From Parapristionchus giblindavisi (taxonomy: Eukaryota; Nematoda; Chromadorea; Rhabditida; Diplogasteridae), in the NCBI GenBank assembly GCA_943737045.1, contig CALSFV010000019.1, forward strand, positions 248,001 through 312,000: a stretch of DNA of 64,000 nt, in the 5' to 3' direction. The notes under the pieces were generated by a model that saw only the letters and a program-made list of their open reading frames with translations, was not told where the DNA came from and ran no database searches. Shown piece after piece: positions 13,481-27,128 of the stretch; positions within the stretch are counted from its first letter, which is position 1, and every line of letters begins with the position of its first letter. The translations under genes were made by a program, and so were the position numbers.

Positions 13481-15394
13481 TCAAGATAACTTGAGAAATA
13501 TGAAAATGAAAATGAATCCTATCGTGTCATATACCAAATGAAAGAGCGAAAAATTCTGAATAAGATAAACTATTTCAAAGTGGTCAGTACGGCCAATATG
13601 TAAATTTATCTTTCAGTACTCTCTGTTTTTGGTACAAAACAGTATGTTACAAGTCAAATTGTCAATGATACTCAGCGAGTGATATACTATGTGAAAGAGG
13701 AAAAAAATCTGAATGAGACGCACTCCAGATCATGTCGATCTGTAATATTTAACTGCTGCTATAATGATCGAAGTACAAAAGTAGCTTTTACTCTGATATG
13801 ATCAAGATAACTTGAGAAATATGAAAATGAAAAATGAAACCTATCGTGTCATATACCAAATGAAAGAGCGAAAAATTCTGAATAAGATAAACTATTTCAA
13901 AGTGGTCAGTACGGCCAATATGTAAATTTATCTTTCAGTACTTTCTGTTTTTGGTACAAAACAGTATGTTACAAGTCAAATTGTCAGTGATACTCAGCGA
14001 GTGATATACTATGTGAAAGAGGAAAAAATTCTGAATGAGACGCACTCCAGGTCATGTCGATCTGTAATATTTAACTGCTGCTATAATGATCGAAGTACAA
14101 AAGTAGCTTTTACTCTGATATGATCAAGATAACTTGAGAAATATGAAAATGAAAATGAATCCTATCGTGTCATATACCAAATGAAAGAGCGAAAAATTCT
14201 GAATAAGATAAACTATTTCAAAGTGGTCAGTACGGCCAATATGTAAATTTATCTTTCAGTAGGTACAAAACAGCACGTTACAAGTCAAATTGTCAATGAT
14301 ACTCAGCGAGTGATATACTATGTGAAAGAGGAAAAAATTCTGAATGAGACACACTTCAGGTCATGTCGATCTGTAATATTTTACTGCTGCTATAATGATC
14401 GAAGTACAAAAGTAGCTTTTACTCTGATATGATCAAGATAACTTGAGAAATATGAAAATGAAAATGAATCCTATCGTGTCATATACCAAATGAAAGAGCG
14501 AAAAATTCTGAATAAGATAAACTATTTCAAAGTGGTCAGTACGGCCAATATGTAAATTTATCTTTCAGTAGGTACAAAACAGCACGTTACAAGTCAAATT
14601 GTCAATGATACTCAGCGAGTGATATACTATGTGAAAGAGGAAAAAATTCTGAATGAGACACACTTCAGGTCATGTCGATCTGTAATATTTTACTGCTGCT
14701 ATAATGATCGAAGTACAAAAGTAGCTTTTACTCTGATATGATCAAGATAACTTGAGAAATATGAAAATGAAAATGAATCCTATCGTGTCATATACCAAAT
14801 GAAAGTGCGAAAAATTCTGAATAAGATAAACTATTTCAAAGTGGTCAGTACGGCCAATATGTAAATTTATCTTTCAGTACTCTCTGTTTTTGGTACAAAA
14901 CAGTATGTTACAAGTCAAATTGTCAATGATACTCAGCGAGTGATATACTATGTGAAAGAGGAAAAAATTCTGAATGAGACACACTTCAGGTCATGTCGAT
15001 CTGTAATATTTTACTGCTGCTATAATGATCGAAGTACAAAAGTAGCTTTTACTCTGATATGATCAAGATAACTTGAGAAATATGAAAATGAAAAATGAAA
15101 CCTATCGTGTCATATACCAAATGAAAGAGCGAAAAATTCTGAATAAGATAAACTATTTCAAAGTGGTCAGTACGGCCAATATGTAAATTTATCTTTCAGT
15201 ACTCTCTGTTTTTGGTACAAAACAGTATTTTACATGTCAAATTGTCAATGATACTCAGCGAGTGAGATACTATGTGAAAGAGGAAAAAATTCTGAATGAG
15301 ACGCACTTCAGGTCATGTCGATCTGTAATATTTTACTGCTGCTATAATGATCGAAGTACAAACGTAGCCTTTACTCTGATATGATCAAGATAAC

Positions 15395-15706
15395 TTGAGA
15401 AATATGAAAATGAAAAATGAAACCTATCGTGTCATATACCAAATGAAAGAGCGAAAAAATCTGAATAAGATAAAATATTTCAAAGTGATCAGTACGGCCA
15501 ATATGAAAATTTATCTTTCAGTACTCTCTGTTTTTGGTACAAAACAGTATGTTACAAGTCAAATTGTCAATGATACTCAGCGAGTGATATACTATGTGAA
15601 AGAGGAAAAAAATCTAAATGAGACGCACTCCAGGTCATGTCGATCTGTAATATTTAACTGCTGCTATAATGATCGAAGTACTAAAGTAGCCTTTACTCTG
15701 ATATGA
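15395..15706 (+). other. Open monomer variant (2 of 6)
   Basis: Same 103-codon translation, 2226 bp downstream of the first copy and opening the 1917-bp higher-order unit. Confidence 0.3.
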
Positions 15707-17311
15707 TCAAGATAACTTGAGAAATATGAAAATGAAAATGAATCCTATCGTGTCATATACCAAATGAAAGAGCGAAAAATTCTGAATAAGATAAACTATT
15801 TCAAAGTGGTCAGTACGGCCAATATGTAAATTTATCTTTCAGTACTCTCTGTTTTTGGTACAAAACAGTATGTTACAAGTCAAATTGTCAATGATACTCA
15901 GCGAGTGATATACTATGTGAAAGAGGAAAAAAATCTGAATGAGACGCACTCCAGATCATGTCGATCTGTAATATTTAACTGCTGCTATAATGATCGAAGT
16001 ACAAAAGTAGCTTTTACTCTGATATGATCAAGATAACTTGAGAAATATGAAAATGAAAAATGAAACCTATCGTGTCATATACCAAATGAAAGAGCGAAAA
16101 ATTCTGAATAAGATAAACTATTTCAAAGTGGTCAGTACGGCCAATATGTAAATTTATCTTTCAGTACTTTCTGTTTTTGGTACAAAACAGTATGTTACAA
16201 GTCAAATTGTCAGTGATACTCAGCGAGTGATATACTATGTGAAAGAGGAAAAAATTCTGAATGAGACGCACTCCAGGTCATGTCGATCTGTAATATTTAA
16301 CTGCTGCTATAATGATCGAAGTACAAAAGTAGCTTTTACTCTGATATGATCAAGATAACTTGAGAAATATGAAAATGAAAATGAATCCTATCGTGTCATA
16401 TACCAAATGAAAGAGCGAAAAATTCTGAATAAGATAAACTATTTCAAAGTGGTCAGTACGGCCAATATGTAAATTTATCTTTCAGTAGGTACAAAACAGC
16501 ACGTTACAAGTCAAATTGTCAATGATACTCAGCGAGTGATATACTATGTGAAAGAGGAAAAAATTCTGAATGAGACACACTTCAGGTCATGTCGATCTGT
16601 AATATTTTACTGCTGCTATAATGATCGAAGTACAAAAGTAGCTTTTACTCTGATATGATCAAGATAACTTGAGAAATATGAAAATGAAAATGAATCCTAT
16701 CGTGTCATATACCAAATGAAAGTGCGAAAAATTCTGAATAAGATAAACTATTTCAAAGTGGTCAGTACGGCCAATATGTAAATTTATCTTTCAGTACTCT
16801 CTGTTTTTGGTACAAAACAGTATGTTACAAGTCAAATTGTCAATGATACTCAGCGAGTGATATACTATGTGAAAGAGGAAAAAATTCTGAATGAGACACA
16901 CTTCAGGTCATGTCGATCTGTAATATTTTACTGCTGCTATAATGATCGAAGTACAAAAGTAGCTTTTACTCTGATATGATCAAGATAACTTGAGAAATAT
17001 GAAAATGAAAAATGAAACCTATCGTGTCATATACCAAATGAAAGAGCGAAAAATTCTGAATAAGATAAACTATTTCAAAGTGGTCAGTACGGCCAATATG
17101 TAAATTTATCTTTCAGTACTCTCTGTTTTTGGTACAAAACAGTATTTTACATGTCAAATTGTCAATGATACTCAGCGAGTGATATACTATGTGAAAGAGG
17201 AAAAAATTCTGAATGAGACGCACTTCAGGTCATGTCGATCTGTAATATTTTACTGCTGCTATAATGATCGAAGTACAAACGTAGCCTTTACTCTGATATG
17301 ATCAAGATAAC

Positions 17312-17623
17312 TTGAGAAATATGAAAATGAAAAATGAAACCTATCGTGTCATATACCAAATGAAAGAGCGAAAAAATCTGAATAAGATAAAATATTTCAA
17401 AGTGATCAGTACGGCCAATATGAAAATTTATCTTTCAGTACTCTCTGTTTTTGGTACAAAACAGTATGTTACAAGTCAAATTGTCAATGATACTCAGCGA
17501 GTGATATACTATGTGAAAGAGGAAAAAAATCTAAATGAGACGCACTCCAGGTCATGTCGATCTGTAATATTTAACTGCTGCTATAATGATCGAAGTACTA
17601 AAGTAGCCTTTACTCTGATATGA
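17312..17623 (+). other. Open monomer variant (3 of 6)
   Basis: Identical translation. From here the open variant alternates with an ordinary stop-containing monomer at 644- and 643-bp spacing, a two-monomer higher-order unit. Confidence 0.3.
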
Positions 17624-17955
17624 TCAAGATAACTTGAGAAATATGAAAATGAAAAATGAAACCTATCGTGTCATATACCAAATGAAAGAGCGAAAAATTC
17701 TGAATAAGATAAACTATTTCAAAGTGGTCAGTACGGCCAATATGTAAATTTATCTTTCAGTACTCTCTGTTTTTGGTACAAAACAGTATTTTACATGTCA
17801 AATTGTCAATGATACTCAGCGAGTGATATACTATGTGAAAGAGGAAAAAATTCTGAATGAGACGCACTTCAGGTCATGTCGATCTGTAATATTTTACTGC
17901 TGCTATAATGATCGAAGTACAAACGTAGCCTTTACTCTGATATGATCAAGATAAC

Positions 17956-18267
17956 TTGAGAAATATGAAAATGAAAAATGAAACCTATCGTGTCATATAC
18001 CAAATGAAAGAGCGAAAAAATCTGAATAAGATAAAATATTTCAAAGTGATCAGTACGGCCAATATGAAAATTTATCTTTCAGTACTCTCTGTTTTTGGTA
18101 CAAAACAGTATGTTACAAGTCAAATTGTCAATGATACTCAGCGAGTGATATACTATGTGAAAGAGGAAAAAAATCTAAATGAGACGCACTCCAGGTCATG
18201 TCGATCTGTAATATTTAACTGCTGCTATAATGATCGAAGTACTAAAGTAGCCTTTACTCTGATATGA
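17956..18267 (+). other. Open monomer variant (4 of 6)
   Basis: Middle member of the two-monomer alternation. The preceding ordinary monomer carries the ACAAACG and GTATTTTACATG variants. Confidence 0.3.
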
Positions 18268-18598
18268 TCAAGATAACTTGAGAAATATGAAAATGAAAAT
18301 GAATCCTATCGTGTCATATACCAAATGAAAGAGCGAAAAATTCTGAATAAGATAAACTATTTCAAAGTGGTCAGTACGGCCAATATGTAAATTTATCTTT
18401 CAGTACTCTCTGTTTTTGGTACAAAACAGTATGTTACAAGTCAAATTGTCAATGATACTCAGCGAGTGATATACTATGTGAAAGAGGAAAAAATTCTGAA
18501 TGAGACGCACTTCAGGTCATGTCGATCTGTAATATTTTACTGCTGCTATAATGATCGAAGTACAAACGTAGCCTTTACTCTGATATGATCAAGATAAC

Positions 18599-18910
18599 TT
18601 GAGAAATATGAAAATGAAAAATGAAACCTATCGTGTCATATACCAAATGAAAGAGCGAAAAAATCTGAATAAGATAAAATATTTCAAAGTGATCAGTACG
18701 GCCAATATGAAAATTTATCTTTCAGTACTCTCTGTTTTTGGTACAAAACAGTATGTTACAAGTCAAATTGTCAATGATACTCAGCGAGTGATATACTATG
18801 TGAAAGAGGAAAAAAATCTAAATGAGACGCACTCCAGGTCATGTCGATCTGTAATATTTAACTGCTGCTATAATGATCGAAGTACTAAAGTAGCCTTTAC
18901 TCTGATATGA
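18599..18910 (+). other. Open monomer variant (5 of 6)
   Basis: Last member of the two-monomer alternation. The monomer before it reads GTATGTTACAAG rather than GTATTTTACATG, which suggests exchange between subtypes. Confidence 0.3.
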
Positions 18911-21147
18911 TCAAGATAACTTGAGAAATATGAAAATGAAAATGAATCCTATCGTGTCATATACCAAATGAAAGAGCGAAAAATTCTGAATAAGATAAAC
19001 TATTTCAAAGTGGTCAGTACGGCCAATATGTAAATTTATCTTTCAGTACTCTCTGTTTTTGGTACAAAACAGTATGTTACAAGTCAAATTGTCAATGATA
19101 CTCAGCGAGTGATATACTATGTGAAAGAGGAAAAAATTCTGAATGAGACACACTTCAGGTCATGTCGATCTGTAATATTTTACTGCTGCTATAATGATCG
19201 AAGTACAAAAGTAGCTTTTACTCTGATATGATCAAGATAACTTGAGAAATATGAAAATGAAAAATGAAACCTATCGTGTCATATACCAAATGAAAGAGCG
19301 AAAAATTCTGAATAAGATAAACTATTTCAAAGTGGTCAGTACGGCCAATATGTAAATTTATCTTTCAGTACTCTCTGTTTTTGGTACAAAACAGTATTTT
19401 ACATGTCAAATTGTCAATGATACTCAGCGAGTGATATACTATGTGAAAGAGGAAAAAATTCTGAATGAGACGCACTTCAGTTCATGTCGATCTGTAATAT
19501 TTAACTGCTGCTATAATGATCGAAGTACAAAAGTAGCCTTTACTCTGATAACTTGAGAAATATGAAAATGAAAATGAATCCTATCGTGTCATATACCAAA
19601 TGAAAGAGCGAAAAATTCTGAATAAGATAAACTATTTCAAAGTGGTCAGTACGGCCAATATGTAAATTTATCTTTCAGTACTCTCTGTTTTTGGTACAAA
19701 ACAGTATGTTACAAGTCAAATTGTCAATGATACTCAGCGAGTGATATACTATGTGAAAGAGGAAAAAAATCTGAATGAGACGCACTCCAGATCATGTCGA
19801 TCTGTAATATTTAACTGCTGCTATAATGATCGAAGTACAAAAGTAGCTTTTACTCTGATATGATCAAGATAACTTGAGAAATATGAAAATGAAAAATGAA
19901 ACCTATCGTGTCATATACCAAATGAAAGAGCGAAAAATTCTGAATAAGATAAACTATTTCAAAGTGGTCAGTACGGCCAATATGTAAATTTATCTTTCAG
20001 TACTTTCTGTTTTTGGTACAAAACAGTATGTTACAAGTCAAATTGTCAGTGATACTCAGCGAGTGATATACTATGTGAAAGAGGAAAAAATTCTGAATGA
20101 GACGCACTCCAGGTCATGTCGATCTGTAATATTTAACTGCTGCTATAATGATCGAAGTACAAAAGTAGCTTTTACTCTGATATGATCAAGATAACTTGAG
20201 AAATATGAAAATGAAAATGAATCCTATCGTGTCATATACCAAATGAAAGAGCGAAAAATTCTGAATAAGATAAACTATTTCAAAGTGGTCAGTACGGCCA
20301 ATATGTAAATTTATCTTTCAGTAGGTACAAAACAGCACGTTACAAGTCAAATTGTCAATGATACTCAGCGAGTGATATACTATGTGAAAGAGGAAAAAAT
20401 TCTGAATGAGACACACTTCAGGTCATGTCGATCTGTAATATTTTACTGCTGCTATAATGATCGAAGTACAAAAGTAGCTTTTACTCTGATATGATCAAGA
20501 TAACTTGAGAAATATGAAAATGAAAATGAATCCTATCGTGTCATATACCAAATGAAAGTGCGAAAAATTCTGAATAAGATAAACTATTTCAAAGTGGTCA
20601 GTACGGCCAATATGTAAATTTATCTTTCAGTACTCTCTGTTTTTGGTACAAAACAGTATGTTACAAGTCAAATTGTCAATGATACTCAGCGAGTGATATA
20701 CTATGTGAAAGAGGAAAAAATTCTGAATGAGACACACTTCAGGTCATGTCGATCTGTAATATTTTACTGCTGCTATAATGATCGAAGTACAAAAGTAGCT
20801 TTTACTCTGATATGATCAAGATAACTTGAGAAATATGAAAATGAAAAATGAAACCTATCGTGTCATATACCAAATGAAAGAGCGAAAAATTCTGAATAAG
20901 ATAAACTATTTCAAAGTGGTCAGTACGGCCAATATGTAAATTTATCTTTCAGTACTCTCTGTTTTTGGTACAAAACAGTATTTTACATGTCAAATTGTCA
21001 ATGATACTCAGCGAGTGATATACTATGTGAAAGAGGAAAAAATTCTGAATGAGACGCACTTCAGGTCATGTCGATCTGTAATATTTTACTGCTGCTATAA
21101 TGATCGAAGTACAAACGTAGCCTTTACTCTGATATGATCAAGATAAC

Positions 21148-21459
21148 TTGAGAAATATGAAAATGAAAAATGAAACCTATCGTGTCATATACCAAATGAA
21201 AGAGCGAAAAAATCTGAATAAGATAAAATATTTCAAAGTGATCAGTACGGCCAATATGAAAATTTATCTTTCAGTACTCTCTGTTTTTGGTACAAAACAG
21301 TATGTTACAAGTCAAATTGTCAATGATACTCAGCGAGTGATATACTATGTGAAAGAGGAAAAAAATCTAAATGAGACGCACTCCAGGTCATGTCGATCTG
21401 TAATATTTAACTGCTGCTATAATGATCGAAGTACTAAAGTAGCCTTTACTCTGATATGA
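21148..21459 (+). other. Open monomer variant (6 of 6)
   Basis: Last open copy in the window, 2549 bp after the fifth. No open copy is found downstream of it, so the variant is confined to about 8.3 kb of the array. Confidence 0.3.
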
Positions 21460-22850
21460 TCAAGATAACTTGAGAAATATGAAAATGAAAATGAATCCTA
21501 TCGTGTCATATACCAAATGAAAGAGCGAAAAATTCTGAATAAGATAAACTATTTCAAAGTGGTCAGTACGGCCAATATGTAAATTTATCTTTCAGTACTC
21601 TCTGTTTTTGGTACAAAACAGTATGTTACAAGTCAAATTGTCAATGATACTCAGCGAGTGATATACTATGTGAAAGAGGAAAAAATTCTGAATGAGACAC
21701 ACTTCAGGTCATGTCGATCTGTAATATTTTACTGCTGCTATAATGATCGAAGTACAAAAGTAGCTTTTACTCTGATATGATCAAGATAACTTGAGAAATA
21801 TGAAAATGAAAAATGAAACCTATCGTGTCATATACCAAATGAAAGAGCGAAAAATTCTGAATAAGATAAACTATTTCAAAGTGGTCAGTACGGCCAATAT
21901 GTAAATTTATCTTTCAGTACTCTCTGTTTTTGGTACAAAACAGTATTTTACATGTCAAATTGTCAATGATACTCAGCGAGTGATATACTATGTGAAAGAG
22001 GAAAAAATTCTGAATGAGACGCACTTCAGGTCATGTCGATCTGTAATATTTTACTGCTGCTATAATGATCGAAGTACAAACGTAGCCTTTACTCTGATAT
22101 GATCAAGATAACTTGAGAAATATGAAAATGAAAAATGAAACCTATCGTGTCATATACCAAATGAAAGAGCGAAAAATTCTGAATAAGATAAACTATTTCA
22201 AAGTGGTCAGTACGGCCAATATGTAAATTTATCTTTCAGTACTCTCTGTTTTTGGTACAAAACAGTATTTTACATGTCAAATTGTCAATGATACTCAGCG
22301 AGTGATATACTATGTGAAAGAGGAAAAAATTCTGAATGAGACGCACTTCAGTTCATGTCGATCTGTAATATTTAACTGCTGCTATAATGATCAAAGTACA
22401 AAAGTAGCCTTTACTCTGATATGATCAAGATAACTTGAGAAATATGAAAATGAAAATGAATCCTATCGTGTCATATACCAAATCAAAGAGCGAAAAATTC
22501 TGAATAAGATAAACTATTTCAAAGTGGTCAGTACGGCCAATATGTAAATTTATCTTTCAGTACTCTCTGTTTTTGGTACAAAACAGTATGTTACAAGTCA
22601 AATTGTCAATGATACTCAGCGAGTGATATACTATGTGAAAGAGGAAAAAATTCTGAATGAGACACACTTCAGGTCATGTCGATCTGTAATATTTTACTGC
22701 TGCTATAATGATCGAAGTACAAAAGTAGCTTTTACTCTGATATGATCAAGATAACTTGAGAAATATGAAAATGAAAATGAATCCTATCGTGTCATATACC
22801 AAATGAAAGTGCGAAAAATTCTGAATAAGATAAACTATTTCAAAGTGGTC

Positions 22851-23058
22851 CTCTGGTATTTTGCCACTTAAAGTCTACTTAAACTTTCCCACTTTAAGTA
22901 GACTTTAAGTAAACTTAAAGTGAGACGTAAGTCTACTTAAAGTGGTGTGGTTTACTGTAATGCATTTCGTCAAATGCTCTTTCACTTAAAGTTTACTTAA
23001 AGTCTACTTAAAGTCTGTGACGTAGTTTAAGTAGACTTTAAGTGGCAAAATACCAGAG
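22851..23058. mobile_element. 208-bp palindromic MITE, copy 1
   Basis: A foreign 208-bp segment interrupts a monomer between GTGGTC and AGTACGG. It has 35-bp perfect terminal inverted repeats beginning CTCTGGTATTTTGCCAC, and TC is duplicated at the insertion point, a 2-bp target site duplication. The interior is nearly all permutations of ACTTTAAGTAGACTTTAAGT and its complement, so a single strand could fold into a long hairpin. It has no coding capacity. The transposase family is not recognised; a 2-bp duplication that is not TA is unlike classical Tc1/mariner. This copy sits in a monomer reading TATACCAAATGAAAGTGCG, unlike copies 2 to 6. Confidence 0.9.
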
Positions 23059-26000
23059 TCAGTACGGCCAATATGTAAATTTATCTTTCAGTACTCTCTG
23101 TTTTTGGTACAAAACAGTATGTTACAAGTCAAATTGTCAATGATACTCAGCGAGTGATATACTATGTGAAAGAGGAAAAAATTCTGAATGAGACACACTT
23201 CAGGTCATGTCGATCTGTAATATTTTACTGCTGCTATAATGATCGAAGTACAAAAGTAGCTTTTACTCTGATATGATCAAGATAACTTGAGAAATATGAA
23301 AATGAAAATGAATCCTATCGTGTCATATACCAAATGAAAGTGCGAAAAATTCTGAATAAGATAAACTATTTCAAAGTGGTCAGTACGGCCAATATGTAAA
23401 TTTATCTTTCAGTACTCTCTGTTTTTGGTACAAAACAGTATGTTACAAGTCAAATTGTCAATGATACTCAGCGAGTGATATACTATGTGAAAGAGGAAAA
23501 AATTCTGAATGAGACACACTTCAGGTCATGTCGATCTGTAATATTTTACTGCTGCTATAATGATCGAAGTACAAAAGTAGCTTTTACTCTGATATGATCA
23601 AGATAACTTGAGAAATATGAAAATGAAAAATGAAACCTATCGTGTCATATACCAAATGAAAGAGCGAAAAATTCTGAATAAGATAAACTATTTCAAAGTG
23701 GTCAGTACGGCCAATATGTAAATTTATCTTTCAGTACTCTCTGTTTTTGGTACAAAACAGTATGTTACAAGTCAAATTGTCAATGATACTAAGCGAGTGA
23801 TATACTATGTGAAAGAGGAAAAAATTCTGAATGAGACGCAATTCAGTTCATGTCGATCTGTAATATTTAACTGCTGCTATAATGATCGAAGTACAAAAGT
23901 AGCTTTTACTCTGATATGATCAAGATAACTTGAGAAATATGAAAATGAAAAATGAAACCTATCGTGTCATATACCAAATGAAAGAGCGAAAAATTCTGAA
24001 TAAGATAAACTATTTCAAAGTGGTCAGTACGGCCAATATGTAAATTTATCTTTCAGTACTCTCTGTTTTTGGTACAAAACAGTATGTTACAAGTCAAATT
24101 GTCAATGATACTCAGCGAGTGATATACTATGTGAAAGAGGAAAAAATTCTGAATGAGACACACTTCAGGTCATGTCGATCTGTAATATTTTACTGCTGCT
24201 ATAATGATCGAAGTACAAAAGTAGCTTTTACTCTGATATGATCAAGATATCTTGAGAAATATGAAAATGAAAATGAATCCTATCGTGTCATATACCAAAT
24301 GAAAGTGCGAAAAATTCTGAATAAGATAAACTATTTCAAAGTGGTCAGTACGGCCAATATGTAAATTTATCTTTCAGTACTCTCTGTTTTTGGTACAAAA
24401 CAGTATGTTACAAGTCAAATTGTCAATGATACTCAGCGAGTGATATACTATGTGAAAGAGGAAAAAATTCTGAATGAGACACACTTCAGGTCATGTCGAT
24501 CTGTAATATTTTACTGCTGCTATAATGATCGAAGTACAAAAGTAGCTTTTACTCTGATATGATCAAGATAACTTGAGAAATATGAAAATGAAAAATGAAA
24601 CCTATCGTGTCATATACCAAATGAAAGAGCGAAAAATTCTGAATAAGATAAACTATTTCAAAGTGGTCAGTACGGCCAATATGTAAATTTATCTTTCAGT
24701 ACTCTCTGTTTTTGGTACAAAACAGTATGTTACAAGTCAAATTGTCAATGATACTCAGCGAGTGATATACTATGTGAAAGAGGAAAAAATTCTGAATGAG
24801 ACACACTTCAGGTCATGTCGATCTGTAATATTTTACTGCTGCTATAATGATCGAAGTACAAAAGTAGCTTTTACTCTGATATGATCAAGATAACTTGAGA
24901 AATATGAAAATGAAAAATGAAACCTATCGTGTCATATACCAAATGAAAGAGCGAAAAATTCTGAATAAGATAAACTATTTCAAAGTGGTCAGTACGGCCA
25001 ATATGTAAATTTATCTTTCAGTACTCTCTGTTTTTGGTACAAAACAGTATGTTACAAGTCAAATTGTCAATGATACTCAGCGAGTGATATACTATGTGAA
25101 AGAGGAAAAAATTCTGAATGAGACACACTTCAGGTCATGTCGATCTGTAATATTTTACTGCTGCTATAATGATCGAAGTACAAAAGTAGCTTTTACTCTG
25201 ATATGATCAAGATAACTTGAGAAATATGAAAATGAAAATGAATCCTATCGTGTCATATACCAAATGAAAGTGCGAAAAATTCTGAATAAGATAAACTATT
25301 TCAAAGTGGTCAGTACGGCCAATATGTAAATTTATCTTTCAGTACTCTCTGTTTTTGGTACAAAACAGTATGTTACAAGTCAAATTGTCAATGATACTCA
25401 GCGAGTGATATACTATGTGAAAGAGGAAAAAATTCTGAATGAGACACACTTCAGGTCATGTCGATCTGTAATATTTTACTGCTGCTATAATGATCGAAGT
25501 ACAAAAGTAGCTTTTACTCTGATATGATCAAGATAACTTGAGAAATATGAAAATGAAAAATGAAACCTATCGTGTCATATACCAAATGAAAGAGCGAAAA
25601 ATTCTGAATAAGATAAACTATTTCAAAGTGGTCAGTACGGCCAATATGTAAATTTATCTTTCAGTACTCTCTGTTTTTGGTACAAAACAGTATGTTACAA
25701 GTCAAATTGTCAATGATACTCAGCGAGTGATATACTATGTGAAAGAGGAAAAAATTCTGAATGAGACACACTTCAGGTCATGTCGATCTGTAATATTTTA
25801 CTGCTGCTATAATGATCGAAGTACAAAAGTAGCTTTTACTCTGATATGATCAAGATAACTTGAGAAATATGAAAATGAAAAATGAAACCTATCGTGTCAT
25901 ATACCAAATGAAAGAGCGAAAAATTCTGAATAAGATAAACTATTTCAAAGTGGTCAGTACGGCCAATATGTAAATTTATCTTTCAGTACTCTCTGTTTTT

Positions 26001-26276
26001 GGTACAAAACAGTTTGTTACAAGTCAAATTGTCAATGATACTAAGCGAGTGATATACTATGTGAAAGAGGAAAAATATCTGAATGAGACGCAATTCAGTT
26101 CATGTCGATCTGTAATATTTAACTGCTGCTATAATGATCGAAGTACAAAAGTAGCCTTTACTCTGATATGATCAAGATAACTTGAGAAATATGAAAATGA
26201 AAATGAATCCTATCGTGTCATATAAGAAATGAAAGTGCGAAAAATTCTGAATAAGATAAACTATTTCAAAGTGGTC
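23059..26276 (+). repeat. 321-bp satellite, block 2
   Basis: About ten monomers between MITE copies 1 and 2, mostly of the GACACACTTCAGG/TTTTACTG subtype. Very uniform, which suggests recent homogenisation. Odd changes include AAGATATCTTG near 24246 and GTTTGTTACAAG near 26013. Confidence 0.95.
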
Positions 26277-26484
26277 CTCTGGTATTTTGCCACTTAAAGT
26301 CTACTTAAACTTTCCCACTTTAAGTAGACTTTAAGTAAACTTAAAGTGAGACGTAAGTCTACTTAAAGTGGTGTGGTTTACTGTAATGCATTTCGTCAAA
26401 TGCTCTTTCACTTAAAGTTTACTTAAAGTCTACTTAAAGTCTGTGACGTAGTTTAAGTAGACTTTAAGTGGCAAAATACCAGAG
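26277..26484. mobile_element. 208-bp palindromic MITE, copy 2
   Basis: By eye the sequence is the same as copy 1, at the same monomer base, with the same TC duplication. The host monomer reads TATAAGAAATGAAAGTGCG. It opens the first 852-bp MITE-bearing unit. Confidence 0.9.
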
Positions 26485-27128
26485 TCAGTACGGCCAATAT
26501 GTAAATTTATCTTTCAGTACTCTCTGTTTTTGGTACAAAACAGTATGTTACAAGTCAAATTGTCAATGATACTCAGCGAGTGATATACTATGTGAAAGAG
26601 GAAAAAATTCTGAATGAGACACACTTCAGGTCATGTCGGTCTGTAATATTTTACTGCTGCTATAATGATCGAAGTACAAAAGTAGCTTTTACTCTGATAT
26701 GATCAAGATAACTTGGGAAATATGAAAATGAAAATGAATCCTATCGTGTCATATACCAAATGAAAGTGCGAAAAATTCTGAATAAGATAAACTATTTCAA
26801 AGTGGTCAGTACGGCCAATATGTAAATTTATCTTTCAGTACTCTCTGTTTTTGGTACAAAACAGTATGTTACAAGTCAAATTGTCAATGATACTCAGCGA
26901 GTGATATACTATGTGAAAGAGGAAAAAATTCTGAATGAGACACACTTCAGGTCATGTCGATCTGTAATATTTTACTGCTGCTATAATGATCGAAGTACAA
27001 AAGTAGCTTTTACTCTGATATGATCAAGATAACTTGAGAAATATGAAAATGAAAATGAATCCTATCGTGTCATATAAGAAATGAAAGTGCGAAAAATTCT
27101 GAATAAGATAAACTATTTCAAAGTGGTC

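Larger units (their letters stand above)
13169..17311 (+). repeat. 1917/2226-bp higher-order repeat pair
   Basis: A distinctive open monomer marks unit starts at 13169, 15395 and 17312, giving units of 2226 and 1917 bp. The longer unit differs by one extra 309-bp monomer: the 12-bp-deleted form occurs twice in succession, at 14256 and 14565, but only once, at 16482, in the second unit. This is a clear single-monomer duplication inside a higher-order unit, as expected from unequal exchange. Confidence 0.8.
1..22850 (+). repeat. 321-bp satellite array, block 1
   Basis: Uninterrupted head-to-tail satellite. The landmark TGCTGCTATAATGATCGAAG recurs at 1, 322, 643, 964 and 1285, a period of 321 bp. 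Monomers reading AAAATGAAAAATGAAACC instead of AAAATGAAAATGAATCC are 1 bp longer. All copies are in the same orientation and differ by a limited set of shared substitutions and indels, for example CACTCCAGG or CACTTCAGT, and TTTAACTG or TTTTACTG. Shared variants recurring at multi-monomer spacing show that block amplification shaped the array. The window starts inside the array, so its true left end is not visible. Family not recognised. Confidence 0.98.

Noticed and set aside
1..22850. CRISPR array
   Set aside because: Regular spacing comes from complete 321-bp monomers with no short repeat/unique spacer alternation, and there are no cas genes.
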